A stretch of 64,000 nt of DNA from positions 13,927,096 to 13,991,095 of the forward strand of contig OY743170.1 in the NCBI GenBank assembly GCA_963555705.1, read 5' to 3'. This DNA is from Ligustrum vulgare. Taxonomy: Eukaryota; Streptophyta; Magnoliopsida; Lamiales; Oleaceae. Under the pieces are notes generated by a model. That model made no database searches. It worked only from the letters and a program-made list of their open reading frames with translations, and was not told where the DNA came from. The first letter of the stretch is position 1. The number at the start of each line of letters is the position of its first letter. The position numbers and the translations under genes are program-made. This document shows positions 1 through 10,502 of the stretch, one piece after another.

Positions 1-364
1 ATTGTTTATCATCCTCACCCTGATTATTTGTATGTTGATCTCCATGGGTAACACAACTTCCTATCCATATACCAACTGAAATAGAGTGACTTTTGTGCTT
101 GAACACAGATATTCTGTAAGCCCATAATGCTTTGGGTAGATATTCGTGCCAATCTCTAGCATTTTCTTATATCATCTTCCTTATAATGCTTTTGAGTATT
201 TGTTGGAAGACTCAGATTGACCATTTGATTGGACATAGTAAGGGGTAGAACTCACTAACCTGATACCAAATTCGTCAAGAAATTACTTGACTTGCTCTCC
301 ATTTAAGGATGTTCCATGGTCTACCATCCAAGTTAGAGGTTCTTTGATGAACTTATGACACGCC
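1..364 (-). pseudogene. Ty3/gypsy integrase, distal part (Tat-lineage remnant)
   Basis: Read on the minus strand, this stretch gives integrase-core pieces: a segment like 'FGIRLVSSTPYYVQSNGQ', then 'ALWAYR'-like residues, with stops and frame changes. It continues the integrase that begins at 7655-7860. The two halves were separated by the LTR element at 370-7654, whose CCTAA target duplication sits on both sides. Integrase would join retroelement cDNA to host DNA; this copy is dead. The element runs off the left edge of the window. Confidence 0.7.
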
Positions 365-369
365 CCTAA

Positions 370-1295
370 TGATGAGATCCCAGTCGGGGAATCTCGTCGA
401 AAATGCGGAATAACGAAATTTAAACCCTAGGAAAGATCTAAATTAGACCTGACACGAAAAATAACAAGAACGCGAATAAATAAAGGGAAATTGAATGATA
501 GATTTGACGGTAAAACCTTGACCCGACAATCACGATGCAATTAATGACGATGCGGATTGAAGAACAAAGATTGGTGAACGCCATAAGGGTTGTTAATTCC
601 TTGATAAGTTCGTTGGGTGAACGCCAAAAGAACGAATATTTGATAAGTTCGAAACAAAAGGGAAAAACTCAACCTTTAACAAGAGAATCCTCTCTCAATT
701 TAATTCATAAACTCAAACTTCTTGTTTTTACAATGAATGGAAAAGAATATAAATAAGCAAAGCAACCTAGCCTCTAATTTACTCCAAATAGAATTCTAAT
801 TAGACTAAAATACTAAATTAGGAAAATAACCTAAAAACTAAAAGGAAATAAAATAATTGGAAAATCCGAAAAATTTGGCCGCTACTCATTTACGGCTGTA
901 AAGACCTCTCTGATCAAAACTGTGTTTATTAGTTACGGCCGTGACGAATTTCTTACGGCCGTGAAATACCTCTGCTTTGAATGTTACGGCCGTAACTTCC
1001 AGACTTACGGCCGTAAGCCTCGTTCTGCTGAAATTCTTCTTTTTTCTTCGGTAATTGATTACGGTCGTGATTGTAAGATTTACGGCAATGAATACATGGG
1101 TTACGGCTGTGAATGCCCTCCCTTACGGCCGTAATGGCTTTTCTGCCCCAAGAACTTCGTTTACTCGTCTCGGCTTGATCCGTCCCTCTTCTCGGCCCGA
1201 CTCCAACATGGAACTTGCTCCGTTTTTCACGTAGATCATTGTCATATTACCGATGGCTCGACTTCGCCCTTTGATGCCTGGTCCGGATCACATCA
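370..1295 (-). repeat. 3' LTR of the gag-pro-only element
   Basis: Direct repeat of 6727-7654, beginning tgatgagatccc and ending ggatcacatca. It has scattered substitutions and two motif-length indels relative to its partner, so it is older than the 23.4-kb element. A TATA-like stretch (ttatttatattc on the minus strand, about 744-756) lies downstream, in element orientation, of the palindrome array at 890-1134. Confidence 0.92.
890..1134 (-). promoter_or_regulatory. Palindrome array TTACGGCCGTRA in U3 (left LTR)
   Basis: Nine motif copies or variants start at 890, 933, 953, 984, 1005, 1059, 1080, 1101 and 1123. The core TTACGGCCGTAA is a perfect palindrome. Steps are 43, 20, 31, 21, 54, 21, 21 and 22 bp, close to multiples of one helical turn, so copies would face the same side of the DNA. 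In element orientation the array lies upstream of the TATA-like box. A role as binding sites for a dimeric protein is inference. Confidence 0.75.
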
Positions 1296-1312
1296 TACTC
1301 CCTCTCTTGAAA
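1296..1312 (-). other. Polypurine tract of the gag-pro-only element
   Basis: On the minus strand a purine-rich run (aagagagggagta) directly precedes the 3' LTR. This is where plus-strand DNA synthesis would start. Confidence 0.75.
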
Positions 1313-1537
1313 ATGATTCGACCTCGAATCCAATTTTGGTTGGCTTTTCAGACACCTCCTGTTTTCCTGAGCTCGATTATCATGTTTAAGCTTTGTAAGA
1401 CCCTTTAGACTTTTGGCCTGCTCATTTTGGCCAATGAATTTCTTTCCTGCTTTAAGTTCATGGCTTGATTTATGTCCTTGCAAAACAGATTTAGTAGAAC
1501 TGGGGAGGGATGTGTTAGAAAATGCAAATAAATTCAT

Positions 1538-2345
1538 TTAAATGGTGGACTCTCTTTTCTTTTTCTTTTCACTCTCAAGCTCACCTTTTTCTGAGGTCGT
1601 GGCCTCAACTCTCCTGTTTTTAATTTTCACATCCTCTCCTTTTTCTGAGGTCATGGGCTCAACGCTCTTATTTTTCCTCTCAAACTCGCTCTTTATTTTC
1701 AATTGGTCATCTTGGACCTCTTTAGGTGATAGCGGAGCAAGAGTAATCTTTTTTCCACCCTTCACGAAAGAATATCGATTTTTCAACCTATCGTGCATTA
1801 CCCTCCTATCATGTTGCCAGGGTCTCCCCAACAAAATATGGCCAACATGCATAGGTACCACGTCAAAAACTACCTCATCCTTATAACCCCCGATGGCAAA
1901 ATTGACCATAGCCTGCTTATTTACCTTAATTTCTCCCGACTCGGTCAGCCATTGCAATTTATAAGGGTTCGGATGTTTTATCAAGCTCAAACCCAATTTT
2001 TCAACCAACATTGTACTAACCACATTAGTACAACTTCCCCCGTCAATCACCATACCACAAACCTTTTTACCCACTAAGCATCTAGTATGGAAGAGATTAT
2101 CCCTTTGCTCACCAATTTCATCCACCCTGACCCTAGTACTAAGGACACACCGATTAACAAGTGAATCTTTAACAGCATAGGTCAGCCCTTCCTCATCACT
2201 ACTACTACTAGCCCCAACATCCACTAATTTAGGCATTCCCTTAAATTCATCCTCTGAACTAATTTCACCATTATCACGCAAGATCATTAACTTCCTATTT
2301 GGACACTGGGATGCTATATGACCCGTTCCCAAGCACTTAAAACAC
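1538..2345 (-). pseudogene. Gag zinc knuckle and aspartic protease of the gag-pro-only element
   Basis: The minus-strand frame is open to a stop at 1538. It has a CCHC zinc knuckle (CFKCLGTGHIASQC), an acidic linker, and a retropepsin-like domain with '[12 protein letters not shown]' and 'HILLGRPW'. Note IDGGS where the classic retroviral motif is DTG or DSG; the young relative at 27.0-28.7 kb has the same form. The C-terminus is lysine-rich with repeated 'TSEKGE' blocks, also seen at the pro-pol junction of that relative. The frame is cut off from the gag core at 5418-6465 by the solo LTR. Downstream, at 1296-1537, only the first and last residues of pol can be recognised. Confidence 0.85.
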
Positions 2346-3173
2346 TTAATGTAACACCCCAAGTTCAAGAATCTTAAACCTAGGTGTTAACTTCCCTTTT
2401 TCTTTTAATGCGGAAATAAATCATTTAAAACCATGCGGAATTTAAATCATTTACACAATCAAAATGTTCATTTATCTACTATAAAATCTTACCGAAATTT
2501 CGGCAGAGTCTCCTCTATAAATTGGACATAGCCAACCTGTAGAGGGACATCAAAAACCATTTTAAAAATTTAAAACATCCATCACATCTCAATCACATTC
2601 ATCATCGCCAAAACCAATTCATGCATTTCCCAAACTCCTCAATCATAAGATTTTTTCCAAAATATCAACAAGTATTGACAAATGAAATAAGAGGTAACTT
2701 AACTCATAATACGTCACCCATACTTAATCAAAACTAACTTCAACCAAACAATTCTCAATAATAATGAATTAAGGAATAAATTCAAATGATAACTTTAATA
2801 AATTTAACTTTATTAAATAATGTCGACAGCGGGTACTGTCTGAGTCAGCCGCCAAATGTTCTCCTCGGATCACCTAACTTTCATCACCTGAAATGTTGGG
2901 GAGGGATTGGGGTGAGCTAAAGCTCAGTAAGTAAACTTTATGCATGAATGCATGCTTATGACATGAAATGCTTTAAACTTTGAAATATGTATCCCCATTC
3001 ACTTTAACCTTTCAAAACTTTCAACATTTTGAACTTTCACTTAACATTTCAAAACTTTCACTTAACATTTCAAACTTTCACTTCATTCCATCGTGAGCTC
3101 ACTTGATGTAACTTCTAGTCAATCAGATAACAGTGGGCAATTCTTATTTGGAACCAGATTAACTTTCACATTT

Positions 3174-3288
3174 CCACCGCAAAGCGGCTCATTACATTCA
3201 TTCCACCACAAAGCGGCTCATTACATTCATTCCACCGCAAAGCGGCTCATTCACTTCATTCCACCGCAAAGCGGCTCATTACATTCGG
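3174..3288. repeat. 29-bp tandem repeat, four copies
   Basis: Copies start at 3174, 3203, 3232 and 3261, unit ccaccgcaaagcggctcatt plus 9 bases. Each carries the inverted repeat CCGC-AAA-GCGG; the second copy has CCACAAAGCGG. Confidence 0.9.
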
Positions 3289-4464
3289 GTACGCCGGTCC
3301 CCCGTGCCCCATTTCCCACTCGCATCTTTCATGACATAGAAGTACACCCATTCTTTCAAAAACTTGGGATACATAATTTTTGACAAAAATTGCACTTTGA
3401 CACATTCCTTTCATTAAAACATTTGACTTTCCCATTTCGATGCCAATGCATGCTTGATGATGCAATGACATGTAACGTGCATGCTTGAACATTTCCTTAA
3501 CTACACATAATTGCATATGGTAGACCAAAAGCATTAAAATTCCGTAATTAACATGAATGTCAATTAAGCACATTAATTCCACATTAACATTCAACTTTGA
3601 TGAAAGTAGGGGGAAGTTTACTTACCTGTAGTCTTTAATGTTTACTGTTATCTTGACTTGCGAGTGGAGGAGTTTCAGATGCTCGTGACGTCAATGTGCC
3701 CAAAATTCCTAATTATTTCCATTCATTAATAACATATCCTTTTAGTTTAAAAATCACAAATCTCATTCTTCTAATATTAACATAACTTCCAATCGAGATC
3801 AAAACCTCAATTTAACCCAAGCGTGACTTTACATAATAACCAAAACACATAAAACCATATTCGAAAATAAGAGATAAATTTCAATCCACGTTAGAAACTC
3901 TCATCTTTTAATTCAAACTCAAACTAAAATATTTAACTTAACTCAAACTCAAAATTCCATAACTTTAGAAATTACTTAATTGTGATTCTAACAAGTTCAC
4001 AAATCTTAAAATAACCATTTATTACAAACTTTACCAAAAAGCAATTAACTAATTTCATAAATCTAATCAAATTCGAAAAACTGAATCTATAACTTTTAAT
4101 CCAAAATTAACCTAACCATTGGACCATTGGTTAACAATTGGATTCACATATTAAAAATCTAAGAATTAACTAGCTAATATGACTAAAGCCATTTATATCA
4201 ATACATGAAAATTCTCAAATTTCTCAATTTACCCAGAATAACATAAACTTAATTAAATTAACTCAATTTAAACAAGGCAATTTTCACAATTTCTAAATAT
4301 GAAAATTTATCACTATAATTCAAACTCAAATAAATAAATCAAAGTTAAACCAAAGTTTACCAAGTTCCTACTAACAAATCTTAAATTCATACATTATCCA
4401 ACTTTACCCAAATTCTAATTATCAATTTCGAAATTAGACTATAATCCAAATTTGAAAATATACA

Positions 4465-4469
<5 letters not shown>

Positions 4470-4505
<36 letters not shown>

Positions 4506-4506
4506 A
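4470..4506. repeat. (AC)n(AT)n microsatellite
   Basis: An uninterrupted acacac run passes into atatat inside the solo LTR. Confidence 0.9.
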
Positions 4507-5417
4507 TCCTCCACAACTCTGAATTTACAATTATAAATCCAAATCACAGATAAATCTAAAAATCTAAAAATTTATTAAAACAACTAAAGAAGTCTGAAAT
4601 TTACACTTAAGGATGATATTTATACCAATACATACATATATAAACATTATCCAATCTCCAATTGAACGTTTAAAATTTGGAATCTAACTAGATTTAAATC
4701 TGAAAATATGAAAAAATCTTCACATATATACACACTCAACATATATACATACATATGCACCTATATATACGTATGCGAGTTCGAGTGTGTGTAATAGGCT
4801 GTGTGAAATGCGGGAAATCCGTGTACGTGAGTTTGTATGTTGTGTGTGCGTGTTCCTGTACGGCGGTGTGAGGGAGAAGGGGTGGGAGGCCTCACCGGTA
4901 GGTGGTGGTTGAGGTCTCCGGCGCTGGTTCAGGCGTGAGGCGAGGGAGAGGTATGTGAGACCAAGAGCGCGAGAGAGCGAGAGTGAGTCCGAGAGAGCGA
5001 GATGAGGGAGAGGGGGGGAGAGAGAGAGGAATGAGGGTTAGGTCTATTTGTTTAAGTTTTGGTAATTTGCAATTTAGTCCCTCAGCTCTCATAACTTGGT
5101 AATTTAAGTCCACGACCCTCAAATAAAATTCCAAAGTGTCACCAAACTTTTCTCAACTTCAATTTAATGCAATTTAGTCAACTTACTACTCAATTAAAAT
5201 AGAAATGGTAAGTAACAATTAAAATAAACAATTAGACACGGAATTATACGTAAACAATTTATAAATATCTTAATTGGCACATTGATCGAGACGGCGTCCA
5301 AGTCCTTCCACTGCAAAATAATTCGACTTATTATCAATAATAATTGTCAAATAAATTATTCATCATGAAAATTGGGTGGTATTCAAGAAAGTACGTAAAA
5401 CGAAAAGTGGTATTACA

Positions 5418-6465
5418 CTTAATATTTCTATCCCGAGTAGTTTGAGAATCAGAAATATTTTTACCTTTCGTTGTAGGCTCCTCCTTCCCTTTCGGGTTAT
5501 GTTCAACGTTGGATTCCTGCTTCGGTTGTGATGTAGGATAAGATGGTGAGTGTCTTGCTGCCCCCTTTCGCCTTAGCTGTCTTTCCACCTTCATGACCAT
5601 ATGCACCATATCTTCTAGCTCCACATAATGTTGCAGCTCAATGACATTGGCAATATCTCTATTCAGCCCACTCAGAAACCTAGCCATCGTAGCTTCCCGA
5701 TCCTCCACCACATTAGCCTGAATCATCGCCACCTCCATATCTTTATGATAATCTTCTACACTCCTCGACTCCTGAGTCATGCCCTGCAGCCTCTGGTAAA
5801 TATCCCTATAATAATGAGTCGGCACAAACCGCTTCCTCATTATGGTTTTTAATTCACCCCAAGTCTCTACCGACTCCTCTAGGTTCCTCCTCCTACCCGT
5901 CACTAGTTGATCCCACCAAATATGGCATAATCTTTGAATTCAATCACAGCTAATTTCACCTTCTTCTTTTCAGAATAATTATTACAATCAAAAAGCCGTT
6001 CAACCTTGGTCTCCCAATCCAAGTACGCTTCCGGATCACTCCTACCCTGGAACGATGGTAATTTCACTTTAATTTTCCCAAGGTCGTCATCAACAACATC
6101 TCTACCTCCACAATGCCTCCTAGCATCATGACGCTCCCTATCATGCCTCTGCTCATGCCTATCTCCTCTATCCCTCCTTCGCATACTACCCAAGATATAC
6201 TGCAACTTTCACTGCCCATGTCTTCATCATCCACGCCAACCTCACGCCTATTACCTCTTCTAACCCGAGAACCATCATGAGATTGATCCTGAGGTCTTTG
6301 CCCACGCTCTGCACCTTGATTCTCCATCTTGGCCATAAACCTCTCAAATTGTGCCCTCATTGCTGCAATATCATTATTACCCTGTTCATTCCTTCTATTC
6401 ACACCTCCGAGCTGTTTTTTGTCTCCAATAGAAGATGAAGATGTGGAAACCTCTCTATCAGACAT
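5418..6465 (-). pseudogene. Gag of the gag-pro-only element, frameshifted
   Basis: The minus-strand start at 6465 reads MSDREVSTSSSS. Three frames are needed: 6465 to about 6200, then to about 5903, then to the solo LTR. The middle frame gives '[17 protein letters not shown]' and the third 'MRKRFVPTHYYRDIYQRL', 'SVEDYHKDME' and '[18 protein letters not shown]'. These are typical of the plant gypsy gag (retrotrans_gag) domain. The same blocks occur in the gag at 27044-28651, so the two elements are related families. It would form the nucleocapsid particle; here two frameshifts and the solo LTR insertion break it. Confidence 0.85.
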
Positions 6466-6712
6466 TTTTAAGACACGAACAAGGAAATTCGTAATATTTG
6501 GAGAATGTTTGGGAATTTTCAGAATTTTTTTTAATCTGCCAGAGAATTGGACTACGAGTATGGCAGAAAAAAAGGAACTGGATTTGGACGAAAAACGAAG
6601 AAGAAAAACACTTTTGAATTTTTTGGGACTGACTCTTATGGATCAAACTGAAGAAAATTATGACTGACGCGAAAAAAAAATCAAGAAACGCAAGAATCTG
6701 AAATAGATCCAA

Positions 6713-6724
6713 GCTCTGATACCA
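6713..6724 (-). other. Primer-binding site, initiator tRNA-Met
   Basis: The minus strand reads TGGTATCAGAGC two bases inside the 5' LTR (6727-7654). This is the classic plant tRNA-iMet PBS and fixes the element's orientation. Confidence 0.93.
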
Positions 6725-6726
6725 GA

Positions 6727-7654
6727 TGATGAGATCCCAGTCGGGGAATCTCGTCGAAAACGCGGAATAACGAAATTTAAACCCTAGGAAAGATCTAAAT
6801 CAGATCTGATACGAAAAATAACAAGAACGCGAATAAATAAACGGATATTAAATGATAGATTTGACAGTAAAACCTTGACCTGACAATCACGACGTAATTA
6901 ATGACGATGCGGATTGAAGAACCAAGATTGGTGAACGCCACAAGGGTTGTCAATTCCTTGATAAGTTCGTTGGGTGAACGCCACAAAGAACGAATCTTTG
7001 ATAAGTTCGAAACAAAAGGGAAAAACTCAACCTTTAACAAGAGAATCCTCTATCAATTTAATTCATAAACTCAAACTTCTTGTTTTTACAATGAATGGAA
7101 AAGAATATAAATAAGCAAAATAACCTAGCCTCTAATTTACTCAAAATAGAATTCTAATTAGACTAAAATACTAAATTAGGAAAATAACCTAAAAACTAAA
7201 AGGAAATAAAATAATTGGAAAATCCGAAAAATTTGGCCGCTACTCATTTACGACTGTGAATAATTCTTTTACGGACGTAAAGACCTCTCTGATCAAAACT
7301 GTGTTTATTAGTTACGGCCGTGAAATATCTCTGCTTTGAATGTTACGGCCGTAACTTCCAGGCTTATGGCCGTAAGCCTCGTTCTGCTGAAATTCTCCTT
7401 TTTTCTTCGATAATTGATTACGGTCGTGATTGTAAGATTTACGGCTGTGAATACATGGGTTACGGCCGTGAATGCCCTCCCTTACGGCCGTAATGGCTTT
7501 TCTGCCCCAAGAACTTCGTTTACTTGGCTAGGCTTGATCCGTCCCTCTTCTCGGCCCGACTCCAACATGGAACTTGCTCCGTTTTGTATGTAGATCATTG
7601 TCATATTGCCGATGGCTCGACTTCGCCCTTCGATGCTTGGTCCGGATCACATCA
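6727..7654 (-). repeat. 5' LTR of the gag-pro-only element
   Basis: Partner of 370-1295, 928 bp, followed by the CCTAA target duplication. Its palindrome array has motifs starting at 7248, 7269, 7312, 7343, 7364, 7418, 7439, 7460 and 7482. Compared with the other LTR it has one extra copy at the 7248 end and lacks one near 7312. Confidence 0.92.
7248..7493 (-). promoter_or_regulatory. Palindrome array TTACGGCCGTRA in U3 (right LTR)
   Basis: Steps are 21, 43, 31, 21, 54, 21, 21 and 22 bp, again near helical-turn multiples. Several copies are degenerate (ttacgactgtga, ttatggccgtaa), yet the spacing is kept. Confidence 0.75.
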
Positions 7655-10500
7655 CCTAAGTTCCTTCAAAGTAATTGCCTTAAACCACTTAGTGAAGAAA
7701 TCTGTGGCAACTATGATGAACACATGTTGCTTAGATGAAGGAGGATATATTTTCCCCATCAAGTCTATCGCCCATCCTCTGTATGGACGTGGCTTAATAA
7801 TGGGAGTCATTTCTCTGGCTGTCATTCTTTTAACTAGTCCGTATTTTTGACATGCCAAGCATCCCTTAGCATACTAAATGCATGACTCGCCCATTTTAGG
7901 AAAAAAATATCCACTTCTGATGATTAGCCATCTCATTTTCTGACCAGCTTGGTAAGTTCCAATATTCATTCGTGCACTTCTGCTATGATTGTTTTAGCAC
8001 CTGATTAACTTATACATCGCAACATAACTCCATCTATACGATTTTTGTATAATTCCCCTTTCATCAATACGAATTCAGGGCGCGTAATTTCATCTTTTTT
8101 GTCGCTCCTTCCTTCAGGTTTCTCTAAAAATTTGATTTCCATTTCCTAATCCGTTGTTTCTCCATGCTCTATATAATTGAGGCCTTTATCCAGCCGTTAA
8201 ATTATTGGCACAATTTTTCCATATCTACATACCGAGTCTACATTTAAAATCTAGGAATATCCTGAAGCCATCTGAGCCAATTCGTTTTCTAAGTCATTGT
8301 AAAACTGATTGACATACCGAAGCCCTATTTGGTCAAACTCTTCCAATAATTCTTAACTGATCTCATACAAACTTATTATAGAAGTACTTTGACATTTGAA
8401 TGTGCCATCTAATTGATGAATTACCAACTGAATCGTCCTTGACTATCATGTTTCTGAACCCCGTTTCTATCAGTAACTCCAACTCAAAATGAGGTCTTCA
8501 TATTCAGCTTGGTTGTTGGTGCATAAATCATCTAAAGTAAAGAAAAACTCATGACTTACTCTTAATGAATGTATTAATACAACACCAACTTTTGCCCCCT
8601 TGATTGTTTTCGAACCATCAAAATACAGCGTCCAATGCTTCACTTCATATAAATCATTTTCTAACTCAATTTCCTTTGGAATATCAACACATGGATGATT
8701 GGCCAAGAAATCTGCCAATACTTATTTTTATGGCTTTTGCGGTATGTATTGTACTTCAAATTCTGATAGACCTTAAGTCCACAATCCCATTCTTTGATGT
8801 AATATAGGGAGAGAAAAATATATTTGATTAAATTCACCTTTGATGTTAAATAGTAAATACATAGTTATAGGCCGAAGGTAGGCCCTTAGCTTTTTACATA
8901 TGAAATAAAGAGCTAAACATAATTTTTCTATAGCTGATAAGTACATTCACATTTATTCAGCTGTCTATTAAGATAATAAATTGCTCGTTTCCCTCCAAAT
9001 TGATCTTCCTTTGCCACCATTCCAGCCATAGAATTTTGTTCAGTCGATATGTACATCTTAATTGGTTTTCCTTGAATTGGAGAAACCAATACTGGTAAAT
9101 TTGCCAATTATGTTTTCAAGTTGTCAAAAAAATTCTAATGTTCTTCGTTCTAGAAAAAACTAGTCCTTATTTTTGAGTTTTAAAAGAGGTGAAAAAGATT
9201 TTGTTCGCCATGCACAATTAGAAATGAAACGCCTTAAGAAATTAACTTTCCCTAAATACCTTTATAATTCCTTTTTACTAGTAGGCGGCTTGGCTTCCAA
9301 TATAGCCTTTGCTTTGTTTTTATCAAGCTCAATACTCCTTTTTATGTACCAAAAAACCTAAAAAGTCACCTAAATTTACACCAAACACACATTTTAAAGG
9401 ATTTAGCTTCAACTTATACTTCCTCATTCGCTCAAATGAGTGTTTTAATTGGTGAAAATTATCTTCTCTCTTGAATGATTTGAACACTATGTCATCTACA
9501 TAAAACTCAATAAATTCACCAATCATGTTATGAAAAATTAGATTCATAGCCCTTAAGTTGCTCCAACATTTCTTAGGCCAAATGACATGACTATCCATTC
9601 ATAACATCCTAAAGCTCATGGACACCTAAAAGCAATTTTATGTACATCATCTTTAGCTATATAAATCTGATCCTCATCACTTTGTCTCCCAAGTTTACAG
9701 AGTTTTCTTTTTCTAAACAATCCACTTTGTTGACGTTGCTTTGTAAATTTTGCTCCATGCCAAACACCATTATCTTGTTTTTCAACAATGCAAGTGTCTC
9801 ATCTTTTTTCTTTTTTCGTTCAAGTTTATTTGTATAGACCACCCATTTGGTCTTAAAGCCGTGATTTCGGCTAAAACATTTTGCGGTTGAACTTGCATTA
9901 CACCCCTTTGATTGTTTTCTTGCCAATTACTGGCTGTTTAAAGACCATTAGGTTTGACCTCATTTGAGTAAACAACTCTGAAAGAGCCTCCATTGAATAA
10001 GATTTTTCATTTCGTGTTACTACTCTTGCTTCCTCTTCTTCTTGGACTATTTTAACTGGTCCATAATTACCTTCATACATGAATTGCGCTACAAAATTAG
10101 CTTCTGCTAAGAAAAGTTGTTGATAAGCCCACACTACTCAGCATCTCCTTTGTCATTCTAGAACACTAAATATTGATGGAGTGATGATGGTATGTATTGA
10201 TTCCCATGTATCCAGTCTCTTCCCAACAGTATGTTATAGCTAGTAGGACCGTCTATTATGAAGAAGACTATAGTCTTCGTTGTATTCCCCACTGTTACTT
10301 CCAAGAGTATTACTCCTTTGGCTGAAGTTTCTCGTCCATTGAAGCTAGTCAGTACAACCTCTATGGGTATTATGTCTGTATCGTTCTTGGAAAATTTCCC
10401 TAACATACTATATGAAACTGTGTTGATGGCAGCCCCATTGTCAATTAGTACTTTGGAAACTAGAATGCCATCAATTAAATCCTTTATGTACAAGGCCTTA
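7655..10500 (-). pseudogene. Tat-lineage Ty3/gypsy polyprotein remnant (PR, RT, RNase H, second RNase H, INT)
   Basis: In minus-strand order: an aspartic protease at 10158-10493 ('VLIDNGAAINTVS', 'YNILLGRDW'); an N-terminally deleted RT at about 9329-9660 ('GCYEWIVMSFGL', 'FYVDDIVFKS'); RT-linked RNase H at about 8740-9130; a second, archaeal-type RNase H at 8470-8718 ('WTLYFDGSKT', 'NNQAEYE'); and the integrase start at 7655-7860 ('WAIDLMGKIYPPSS', 'FFTKWFKAI'). Two RNase H domains in this order mark the Tat/Ogre group. There are many stops and indels, and only about 500 bp separate protease and RT, so much is deleted. The integrase continues at 1-364 beyond the nested element. The 5' gag region is not recognisable; a LINE fragment abuts at about 10503. 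Confidence 0.85.
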
Positions 10501-10502
10501 AG

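Larger units (their letters stand above)
2350..5417. mobile_element. Solo LTR, about 3.07 kb (Del/Tekay-like ends)
   Basis: The sequence starts TGTAACACC and ends GGTATTACA. It is flanked by a perfect 5-bp duplication CTTAA (2345-2349, 5418-5422) and interrupts a gag-pro frame at the codons for 'NIKC'. It has no coding domains, PBS or second LTR. Long LTRs with TGTAACACC-type ends are known from the Del/Tekay gypsy lineage, so a solo LTR left by LTR-LTR recombination is the simplest reading. Contents include a 29-bp tandem array, a dinucleotide repeat and a CT-rich tract near 4980-5030. Orientation was not settled. Confidence 0.8.
370..7654 (-). mobile_element. Non-autonomous Ty3/gypsy LTR element, gag-pro only (TR-GAG-like)
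   Basis: A complete element with two LTRs (370-1295 and 6727-7654), TG...CA ends and a perfect 5-bp duplication CCTAA at 365-369 and 7655-7659. On the minus strand it has a PBS for initiator tRNA-Met, a broken gag, a zinc knuckle plus aspartic protease, and a polypurine tract. It has no reverse transcriptase, RNase H or integrase. The protease is followed within about 250 bp by sequence resembling the start of pol and then its extreme C-terminus ('DSRSN'), so pol was removed by an internal deletion. A solo LTR (2350-5417) is inserted between the gag core and the zinc knuckle. Gag and protease are clearly related to those of the element at 23440-30225, which could have supplied enzymes in trans (inference). 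Confidence 0.9.

Noticed and set aside
922..1134. Plus-strand reading frame with repeated YGR residues
   Set aside because: It is a by-product of the TTACGGCCGTRA motif array in the LTR; the same region is promoter-side sequence of a minus-strand element.
4892..5134. Minus-strand frame rich in Ser, Leu and Pro
   Set aside because: It comes from the CT/GA-rich tract within the solo LTR and has no domain.
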